DNA of 64,000 nucleotides from assembly GCF_011634775.1 (NCBI RefSeq), contig NZ_JAALXT010000007.1, positions 62,001 to 126,000 on the forward strand. The letters run 5' to 3'. This DNA is from Thalassoroseus pseudoceratinae. Its GTDB lineage: Bacteria > Planctomycetota > Planctomycetia > Planctomycetales > Planctomycetaceae. Of this stretch, positions 57,891-64,000 are shown one piece after another (position 1 is the first letter of the stretch; each line of letters opens with the position of its first letter). Below the pieces are notes generated by a model. The model saw nothing but the letters and a program-made list of their open reading frames with translations. It made no database searches and was not told the origin of the DNA. The position numbers and the translations under genes were made by a program.

Positions 57891-58423
57891 AGAGCCTTCT
57901 CCCCCGATCGCCCCAAACATTCCCGGAGCGCGTTGCGAGCCCGTGTCAACGCGACTCGAACCGCATTCGTAGTCCATTCGATTTCCCCGGCAATTTGCTC
58001 AGGCATTAGGCCAGCGTGGTATCGAAGGTTAACAAGCTCATGAGCCTTGGGTGCTAACTGTTTCAAGCATCTCCGCAGTGCCGCCACCCGTCCTTGAAAC
58101 ACCGAGAAATCCTCATCCATGTTTTCTGCCAGCATTTCAACGACATCTTGCGCCAGCCGACGGTTTCTGCGTCCGCGATCACGTTGAAAACTCAGAGTCC
58201 GAAACCGTGCGATCGCACAGGCCCACGCGAGAAAATTCGTTCCGGCCGTCCACGTCGAAGCCTTTCGACTTGCCGTAACAAATGTCTCCTGAACGATCTC
58301 CTCCGCGTCGTGAATCCCCGGTTCGAGCGACAATACGTACGCCATCACAGCCTGCTGGTGCTGCACGAACAGCGTTTGGACCTGCAGGGTATGATCATCG
58401 AGATGGATGGGATCTTCGCTCAT
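57887..58423 (-). CDS. ECF sigma factor (Rhodopirellula/Verrucomicrobium type)
   Basis: A 178-residue sigma-70 family protein from the ATG at 58423; the longer frame to 58450 needs a TTG. Region 2 is HQQAVMAYVLSLEPGIHDAEEIVQETFVTA with core-binding and -10 helices. Region 4 is VNLRYHAGLMPEQIAGEIEWTTNAVRVALTRAR, the helix-turn-helix for the -35 element. It heads a run of FecR, sulfatase, cytochrome and sulfatase genes and is translationally coupled to FecR, so autoregulated control of the run is the likely model. Confidence 0.92.
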   Translation of the reverse strand: MSEDPIHLDDHTLQVQTLFVQHQQAVMAYVLSLEPGIHDAEEIVQETFVTASRKASTWTAGTNFLAWACAIARFRTLSFQRDRGRRNRRLAQDVVEMLAENMDEDFSVFQGRVAALRRCLKQLAPKAHELVNLRYHAGLMPEQIAGEIEWTTNAVRVALTRARNALRECLGRSGEKAL

Positions 58424-58643
58424 TAATAGATCATTCCCGCACGTCACCAAGAATTAGCAAGAAAACCAGCACGAATTCAGATGAGCCTGGCAAGGCCGAG
58501 CGTCGCGGGTTGGCCCTGTAGGTGTAGGCGATCAGTGGCCCTTGATTATTCGGGGCGACGGCTTCGGAAAGCAATCGTTCGGTATTTCCTTGTCCCGACG
58601 GAAATCGCTGCATGACGTCTCTCGAAAACGAACGAAAACAGCA

Positions 58644-59015
58644 TCATGCCCGCTCAGCTTCACGTTTTTCGAGCAGCTTCAGAGCATGGGAGTTTCCCCA
58701 CTCCTTGAGTGCGCCCAGAACGGGCCGAAGCGACTCGCCTTCTTCCGTCAGTTCATATTCGACTCGCGGCGGAACTTCGGCATAGACGATCCGGTTCACC
58801 AAGCCGCTGGCTTCGAGTTCGCGAAGTTGCTTGGTCAGCATTCTTTGTGTCACACATCCGATTTGGCGTTTGAGTTCACTGAAACGGAGGCGTCCATCCA
58901 GCAGATAGAACAGGATCATGCCTTTCCATTTTCCTCCAATTAATTCCAGCGTCGCTTCGACCGGACAGGCGGGGAGTTCGTAGCTGGTATGACGAGGCTT
59001 TCCATTAGTATCCAT
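58644..59015 (-). CDS. HxlR-family winged-helix regulator
   Basis: A 123-residue protein. The family Cys is in [20 protein letters not shown] near residue 17; in YodB-like members it senses electrophiles or oxidants. The winged helix includes [31 protein letters not shown] and [16 protein letters not shown]. It is divergent from the oxidoreductase at 59184, which is the likely target, and it probably represses both genes until reactive compounds appear. Confidence 0.92.
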   Translation of the reverse strand: MDTNGKPRHTSYELPACPVEATLELIGGKWKGMILFYLLDGRLRFSELKRQIGCVTQRMLTKQLRELEASGLVNRIVYAEVPPRVEYELTEEGESLRPVLGALKEWGNSHALKLLEKREAERA

Positions 59016-59183
59016 TTTGTGCCTACCTGCCTGAAATGTGCGTACTTGATCACAATGGTGGTATCACTAGCATGTACGTGTACGGCTCAAGACGCAACTG
59101 ACCGGGAGTCTTGAGTGTCAAGTCAACAACTTGGAAACCAATCACGACGTTGCAAGTGCCTTAAAAGACACGGAGACAGACAC
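59016..59183. promoter_or_regulatory. Divergent regulator/oxidoreductase promoter region
   Basis: This 168-base region must hold both promoters and the regulator's operator. It contains repeated GTAC elements (in gcgtacttgatcac near 59041-59056 and catgtacgtgtacgg near 59073-59087) that could form the binding site. I cannot define the boxes with confidence. Confidence 0.35.
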
Positions 59184-60173
59184 ATGAAAGCAATGCAAAT
59201 TAAAACCTACGGCGAAAACGCACAGTTTGAAGTCGCCGAAGTCGACAAACCGGAAGTCAAACCCGGTCACGTCCTTGTGAAAATTGCCGCGTCGAGCGTG
59301 AACACCGTCGATACGATGATCCGTAAGATGGGCAAGGAGTTGCCACTTTCACCCGACACGCCCGCGATCCTCGGAATGGACTTCGCCGGCACAGTCGAGG
59401 TCGTTGGCGAGGGCGTAACGGACTACTCCGTGGGCGATGAAGTCTATGGATGTGCAGGCGGACTTGCCGACTTGCCCGGCACGCTGGCTGAATACATCGT
59501 CGCCGACATCGACTTGATCGCCAAGAAACCAAGGAACCTGTCAATGCGAGAAGCAGCCGCTCTCCCGCTGGTTGCAATCACTGCATACGAAGGTTTGCAA
59601 CGAGCCGGCATCAAGCCGGGCCAGAAAGTCTTGGTGCATGGTGGCTCCGGCGGGGTGGGCCATGTCGCGGTGCAGCTCGCCAAACATTGGGGCGCTGAAG
59701 TCTTTTCTACTGGTGGAGGCGAGTCGCAACTTGCTTTGATTGAAAAACTAGGCGGGATACCTATTAACTACAAAACCGAACCGATTGAAGATTACGTCAA
59801 CAAGCATACTGATGGGGCCGGTTTCGATCTCATCTTTGATTCGGTCGGTGGCGAGAACTTGTCGAAGTCATTCGAGGCGGCTGCCCTTAACGGCCAAGTC
59901 GCAACCACCGTCTCAATGGTTGAACTCGACCTAACGCCTGCACACTTCAAAGGACTCTCATTGCATGTTGTTTTCATGCTGATTCCGATGCTACACAACT
60001 TTCGCCGAGACGATCACGCCAAGATTCTTAGTGACCTAGCCACCATCTCGGAATCCGGCGGGCTGCAACCCGTGCTCGATGAAAAGCAGTTCACACTTGA
60101 AGAAGCCGGACAGGCACACGCACGGCTGGAAAGCGGAAAAGCGATGGGCAAAGTCGTTGTCGAGAATCTGTAA
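59184..60173 (+). CDS. Zinc-independent quinone-oxidoreductase-like MDR protein
   Basis: A 329-residue protein from the ATG at 59184 (MKAMQIKTYGENAQFEVAEV). The GroES-like catalytic domain carries PAILGMDFAGTVEVVGEGV and DEVYGCAGG. The NADP-binding Rossmann fold is KVLVHGGSGGVGHVAVQLAKHWGAEV. The zinc ligands of alcohol dehydrogenases are absent, which fits the quinone/enone reductase branch. With the HxlR regulator it forms a probable detoxification unit for electrophiles. Confidence 0.9.
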   Translation: MKAMQIKTYGENAQFEVAEVDKPEVKPGHVLVKIAASSVNTVDTMIRKMGKELPLSPDTPAILGMDFAGTVEVVGEGVTDYSVGDEVYGCAGGLADLPGTLAEYIVADIDLIAKKPRNLSMREAAALPLVAITAYEGLQRAGIKPGQKVLVHGGSGGVGHVAVQLAKHWGAEVFSTGGGESQLALIEKLGGIPINYKTEPIEDYVNKHTDGAGFDLIFDSVGGENLSKSFEAAALNGQVATTVSMVELDLTPAHFKGLSLHVVFMLIPMLHNFRRDDHAKILSDLATISESGGLQPVLDEKQFTLEEAGQAHARLESGKAMGKVVVENL

Positions 60174-60186
60174 CCCAGGCTGCCAG

Positions 60187-60526
60187 CCTAGTGGAGGGAG
60201 GGCACGCTTGCACGATCTCCCTGTTGACATATCTTTCCAGATCCGCGGCAAATCCGCTTGCGGTCTTGGAATGTCGGCCACGATCTTCTTCAGGGCTTAT
60301 AAGTCCAATCTCGTCGACTTCGTCTTTAAACAGGTTGGGCATAGTTTAACCGATTGATTCCTGCCTGATCGGAAACTGTGGAAAGCCAATCGGCATTGAG
60401 GGTACTCCCACGGATACTCGGACGAGGCGGGTCCTCTTCGCGGATAATCCCCTTCATTTCCTCGTCCCCGACCTGCTTCTGTGATTTCTTCCGTACCGAG
60501 CGGCTGCCAGTTCGATCGTTTGTCAT
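60187..60526 (-). pseudogene. Remnant of a planctomycete-type Ser/Thr protein kinase
   Basis: Reading the minus strand downward, pieces in three frames line up with the C-terminal lobe of the long planctomycete kinase family. They are LGTEEITEAGR, then EEMKGIIREEDPPRPS, then STLNADWLSTVSDQAG, a stop near 60324, and after a frame change FKDEVDEIG, then EEDRGRHSKTASGFAADLERYVN and QACPPST. In intact members this block follows the catalytic loop and precedes the linker. The N-lobe, HRD and DFG motifs are gone. So only about 110 codons of a much longer gene survive, with at least two frameshifts. Confidence 0.7.
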
Positions 60527-60540
60527 TTGAACTCGAAGTC

Positions 60541-60905
60541 TAGTCGGCGTCTCACCGTGTGAGTTGATGCCTGGGCTGCATTTTTTCCGAGTTCTGGATT
60601 CACTGCGAGAAAATTCCGCGCTCGATGTCGTTCCGTTTGTCGCCTAATAGGAGACAGGAACGATTGTGTTGTGAATCTGTCACCGACGGCAAGGAAAGTG
60701 ACTGCATAGACTGGTATTGGTCCTAGGTGTAGACCGACAACCCGATGAGTCGAATGACGAGTTTGTGCGTCTTATCAGTGGTAACTCTCTCCGCATAGTG
60801 GTTTCTACTGCACTTCGGTCTGCTTGCAGACTGAGCGATGGTTGCATCGAATCTCGACCGCGATTGTGTTTCCATCAGTTTCCAACTGTAACAGGAGATA
60901 ATCTG
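60541..60905. other. Leader region of the DUF1559 gene
   Basis: These 365 bases lie upstream of the pseudopilin-like gene. A frame from 60717 runs into the gene but carries no signature before the prepilin leader, so I treat it as untranslated. A clear AGGAG lies at about 60893-60897. The rest shows no recognised element. Confidence 0.45.
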
Positions 60906-61928
60906 ATGTTCCGGAGTTGCAAACGTGGGTTTACGCTCATCGAACTCTTAGTCGTCATCGCGATCATTGCAATTCTCATTGCTCTCTTGCTACCGGCAGT
61001 GCAGCAAGCCCGCGAGGCAGCCCGGCGGACACAATGTCGAAACAACCTGAAGCAACTGGGGCTCGCAATGCACAACTATCATGATGTGCATAAAATGCTG
61101 CCACCAGGTTATCGGTTCATGCCAAACTCGCCGATCGAAGCAATGGGCACGCCAAATGTCTCACTATTGCCATTTCTTGATCAAGGCAACCTTCAGAAAC
61201 TTGCGGATGCGGAAATCCCGTGGTATCTGCAAAGTCCTTCGACAGCGCAAACGATCGTGTCAGTTTTTGTCTGCCCGTCCGATGTCGCATCGAATCCCAC
61301 AGCGTACCCATGGATTGAAAATATGGGAGTACCGGTCGGACATTTGTTCGCAAACTCCTCGTACGCCTACAGTTTTGGGTACCGTGATGCCTTCAGCTTT
61401 AGTGCCGGGTTTGGCCCTCCACCGGTCACACCAGAGTCAGGGGTTTTTGCGTTTCATTCCCGCACGCGATTGGCAGCGATCTCGGATGGAAGTAGCAACA
61501 CATTTGCAGTCGGCGAAGCCGCTTCCGGTTTTCCAATCTGTGAAGGCATCGGATGCGGCACCGAGGTCACTGGTCCCAATGGCGCGAACGGATCGGCTCA
61601 TGGTTGGCTAGTTGGCGGAGCCGGCGCCGAACCGTTTTATGCGACCGGCCTGCGTTACACCGGTCATGCGGCGAGTACCGTCGAGCGAATGAACAAGGAG
61701 ATCGTCACGGATTCCTATGCAGGTATCTCAGGATCACAGGCCTTCGACAACAGAGCGAGTTGGGAGGGCGGGCCGCATTGGATGAGCCATTTCCGTAGTC
61801 ACCACAATGGCGGTTGTCACTTTCTGTTTTGTGACGGATCGGTCAATTTCCTGAGTGAAACCATCGACATGACAACTTACCGCAATCTCTCATGCATGCA
61901 GGATGGCAAAGTCATTGGCGAGTACTGA
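60906..61928 (+). CDS. DUF1559 type II pseudopilin-like protein
   Basis: A 340-residue protein from the ATG at 60906, set by AGGAG just upstream. The prepilin site is KRG|FTLIELLVVIAIIAILIALLLP with Glu at +5. The hallmark VQQAREAARRTQCRNNLKQLG follows, then LAMHNYHDVHKMLPPG. The C-terminus has the conserved GGCHFLFCDGSVNFLSETID block. Planctomycetes carry tens to hundreds of such genes; the role is unknown, though fibre or surface assembly is assumed. It could use the secretion machine in this window. Confidence 0.93.
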   Translation: MFRSCKRGFTLIELLVVIAIIAILIALLLPAVQQAREAARRTQCRNNLKQLGLAMHNYHDVHKMLPPGYRFMPNSPIEAMGTPNVSLLPFLDQGNLQKLADAEIPWYLQSPSTAQTIVSVFVCPSDVASNPTAYPWIENMGVPVGHLFANSSYAYSFGYRDAFSFSAGFGPPPVTPESGVFAFHSRTRLAAISDGSSNTFAVGEAASGFPICEGIGCGTEVTGPNGANGSAHGWLVGGAGAEPFYATGLRYTGHAASTVERMNKEIVTDSYAGISGSQAFDNRASWEGGPHWMSHFRSHHNGGCHFLFCDGSVNFLSETIDMTTYRNLSCMQDGKVIGEY

Positions 61929-61962
61929 AACAGTCCACTTCAAGTCGACATAAAATATGTAA

Positions 61963-64000
61963 GTGCAAACTGTGAGTGACGTCAAACAGGCCAATCCGTT
62001 CGAGCACATTCAGTCGCTGTGCCGAGACTTTCGGCGGCAGCTCAAAAGCGGTACGCCGACACGGATTGAAGATTATCTTGACCGCGTCGAGAAATCTTCG
62101 CGGGAAATGTTGTTTCAGAATCTATTGCATGTCGAGATTGAGTTTCGTCGGCGACAAGGCGAGCAGGCCTCGTCTGATCAGTACGCTGACCGGTTCCCCG
62201 ATCTGATGGGGCTTGTTCGTCAGGCGTTCTTCGAGTCAACCATCCTATCGATGGGTCCGCATGTAGATACGCCGGCGAACGAAAAGACCGTGCTGTACGG
62301 GATGCCTGCCGCCCGCAAGTTGGGCGACTATGAACTCCTGCGGGAACTCGGGCGAGGTGGTTTCGGCGTTGTCTATGAAGCCAAGCACTTGCAACGCAAT
62401 GATTTGGTCGCCCTGAAAACTTTGCCAACCCTGATGGATGGCCAACCGCAACCGCTCGATGACGCAGGACGGCTACATCGGTTTCGCCGCGAGTTTCGAT
62501 CGCTTTCGGAGATCAATCATCCGAATCTCGTGGGGATGCAGTCGCTGGAAGTTGAGGGGCGGCAATGGTTCTTCACGATGGACCTGATCCAAGGCAAGGA
62601 CTTTATCACGCATGTCCGCCCCCAAGGAGAATTCGACGAAAGCCGTCTGCGTCCTGCTCTAGCGCAATTAGTCACGGGGGTGTTGGCTCTCCATCGCAAC
62701 TACATTATTCATCGCGATCTCAAGCCTTCCAACGTGATGGTTGATGAAGATGGTCGTGTCGTGGTGCTGGATTTTGGACTGGTGCTCGAGCAGCAACGCA
62801 CCTCATTGGCCGAGACGGAAAATGGCATTACCGGGAGTCCCGCCTACATGTCGCCCGAGCAGGCGATGTCAGATACGGCAACAACAACTTCTGACTGGTA
62901 CTCGGTTGGTGTCATGTTGTATGAGGCTTTGACGGGCCAGGTTCCGTTTTCCGGCAGCGTATTGAAAGTGTTGCAGGACAAGCAGCAACAGCCCGCGCCG
63001 TCACTGCCTCGTGATAGCGATTTGCCGAACGATCTATGTGACCTGTGTGAGGCACTCCTGGCAACGAAACCCAGCGACCGACCCGACCCTGCCGAGATTG
63101 CCCACTCAGTGGCGTATGCTGGTGCGCCCACCGAATCTGTGACTCCGAGTCGACCACACGGATTGATAGGGCGGGAAACGCATTTGGCAAAACTTCGCAC
63201 CGCATTGAGTGATTTCAATGATCGAGGCCAGCCGGTTGCGGTCTTCATCGACGGACGCTCGGGGGAAGGCAAAACGTCCTTGTGCGATGCGTTTCTCGAG
63301 CCGTTTCGTCAGCACTCGCGTTACGCTCTGTTGAGTGGTCGTTGCTACGACCGCGAATCCGTGCCGTTCAGAGCGTTGGATACGGTCATCGACGCCATCT
63401 GCGGATATCTCAATGGTTTGACCACCGAAGCAGTTAACTCGGTCTTGCCACGAGATGTTCAGGCACTGCAACACACCTTCCCGGTATTCGGTCGTGTGAA
63501 GGCGATTCGTGCGAGTCAGTCGGCTAATCTGAGTGAGCTTGATGACCACGAAGTGCGGAATCGAGCGTTTCTAGCAATGCGAGAGTTGCTAGGAAGAATC
63601 AGCGATCGCCAACCCGTCATTCTGTTCGTCGACGATCTCCAGTGGGGGGACACGGATAGTGCGGAAGTCTTGATGCAAGTTCTGCGGGGTCCCAATCCTC
63701 CCCGCGTCTACTTTCTAGGTACTTATCGGACGGATGAGGCCGACGATAGTCGATTCCTCACGGCATGGCAGACGATCGCCAAACAACAGCAAATCGAAGT
63801 GGATACCCGGTCGCTCAGTGTGGGACCTCTGACTGCTGATGAGTGCCGACAACTGATGATCGAGATGCTCGACACCGACACGGAAGTCGTCCGCCGCCGG
63901 GCCACGGAATTTTTCGAACAAACGGCCGGAAACGCATTCTTGTTCACCGAGTTGGTCGGCTGCTTCGATCCCGACGCGGATTCGTTTCATCAGATCCCTG
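61963..64000 (+). CDS. Ser/Thr protein kinase fused to an AAA-type ATPase, 3' truncated by the window
   Basis: An open frame runs from GTG 61963 (or GTG 61972) off the window edge with no stop, at least about 679 residues. The N-terminal ~120 residues are a helical planctomycete kinase leader. The kinase (about 125-385) has GRGGFGVVYEAKH, the Lys in LVALKTL, IIHRDLKPSNVMV, LDFGLVLEQ and GSPAYMSPEQ, so it looks active. Next comes an AAA_16-type ATPase: HGLIGRETHLAKL, Walker A DGRSGEGKTSL near 430 and Walker B VILFVDDLQWGDTDSAE near 550. Such fusions are regulatory kinases; TPR repeats usually follow and are probably beyond the edge. It starts about 35 bases after the DUF1559 gene. Confidence 0.88.
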   Translation, partial: MQTVSDVKQANPFEHIQSLCRDFRRQLKSGTPTRIEDYLDRVEKSSREMLFQNLLHVEIEFRRRQGEQASSDQYADRFPDLMGLVRQAFFESTILSMGPHVDTPANEKTVLYGMPAARKLGDYELLRELGRGGFGVVYEAKHLQRNDLVALKTLPTLMDGQPQPLDDAGRLHRFRREFRSLSEINHPNLVGMQSLEVEGRQWFFTMDLIQGKDFITHVRPQGEFDESRLRPALAQLVTGVLALHRNYIIHRDLKPSNVMVDEDGRVVVLDFGLVLEQQRTSLAETENGITGSPAYMSPEQAMSDTATTTSDWYSVGVMLYEALTGQVPFSGSVLKVLQDKQQQPAPSLPRDSDLPNDLCDLCEALLATKPSDRPDPAEIAHSVAYAGAPTESVTPSRPHGLIGRETHLAKLRTALSDFNDRGQPVAVFIDGRSGEGKTSLCDAFLEPFRQHSRYALLSGRCYDRESVPFRALDTVIDAICGYLNGLTTEAVNSVLPRDVQALQHTFPVFGRVKAIRASQSANLSELDDHEVRNRAFLAMRELLGRISDRQPVILFVDDLQWGDTDSAEVLMQVLRGPNPPRVYFLGTYRTDEADDSRFLTAWQTIAKQQQIEVDTRSLSVGPLTADECRQLMIEMLDTDTEVVRRRATEFFEQTAGNAFLFTELVGCFDPDADSFHQIP

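Noticed and set aside
58431-58613. A 60-codon minus-strand frame just before the sigma gene
   Set aside because: It has a hydrophobic end but no ribosome binding site or family, and could simply be leader DNA of the sigma operon.
1-64000. CRISPR arrays, tRNA or rRNA genes and prophage modules
   Set aside because: No regularly spaced repeats, cloverleaf-like sequence or phage structural genes were recognised by eye; a dedicated tRNA and repeat search would be needed to exclude short ones.

Overview
The window looks like a marine-type planctomycete chromosome of moderate GC content. The lineage call rests on gene content: five full S1 sulfatases, a PVC-type heme-binding CxxCH protein, a DUF1559 (type II pseudopilin-like) protein, a Rhodopirellula/Verrucomicrobium-type ECF sigma factor followed by a FecR protein, a kinase-ATPase fusion, and many secreted beta-propeller proteins. 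No tRNA, rRNA or CRISPR array was recognised. Family names come from sequence motifs only, since no database search was possible.

Layout. 1-2898: end of a large LRR/carboxypeptidase-regulatory protein. 2899-3777: poorly coding DNA with a decayed small gene. 3778-9884: secreted repeat and beta-propeller proteins. 9885-10606: a possible frameshifted small secreted ORF. 10607-18952: a polysaccharide-degradation-type island. It has three sulfatases and one sulfatase stump on the plus strand, facing a glycosidase-like protein and an esterase on the minus strand.

19277-37106: a complete-looking type II secretion / type IV pilus hybrid. The minus-strand operon runs pseudopilin G, receiver, histidine kinase, STAS, GspE/PilB, GspF/PilC, PilM, PilN, PilO, PilP/GspC-like. 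The divergent plus-strand operon runs HD-GYP, GspH, GspJ, GspI and GspK-like pseudopilins, and a secreted unknown. A lipoprotein secretin converges on it. Four signalling proteins sit inside the machine's operons. Neither a prepilin peptidase nor a retraction ATPase was seen, so processing must be done from elsewhere and retraction is probably not a function.

37761-48869: separate metabolic and signalling genes: a sugar-dehydrogenase/cytochrome fusion, a flavin disulfide oxidoreductase, a metallophosphoesterase overlapping a ceramidase-like gene, a soluble hybrid histidine kinase with a binding-protein sensor, DUF488, and DUF892 with a clear terminator. 49162-49770: a multiply broken IS5-type transposase. 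49876-58423: a minus-strand run reading sigma factor, FecR, sulfatase, PVC cytochrome, sulfatase. This suggests dedicated extracytoplasmic regulation of a second sulfatase locus. 58644-60173: a divergent HxlR regulator and oxidoreductase pair. 60187-60526: a decayed Ser/Thr kinase remnant. 60906-64000: a DUF1559 protein and a Ser/Thr kinase-ATPase that runs off the window.

The main themes are extracellular breakdown of sulfated polymers, a secretion machine that could export such enzymes, and heavy use of signalling proteins. Any functional link between the secretion system and the sulfatases is inference from proximity only.
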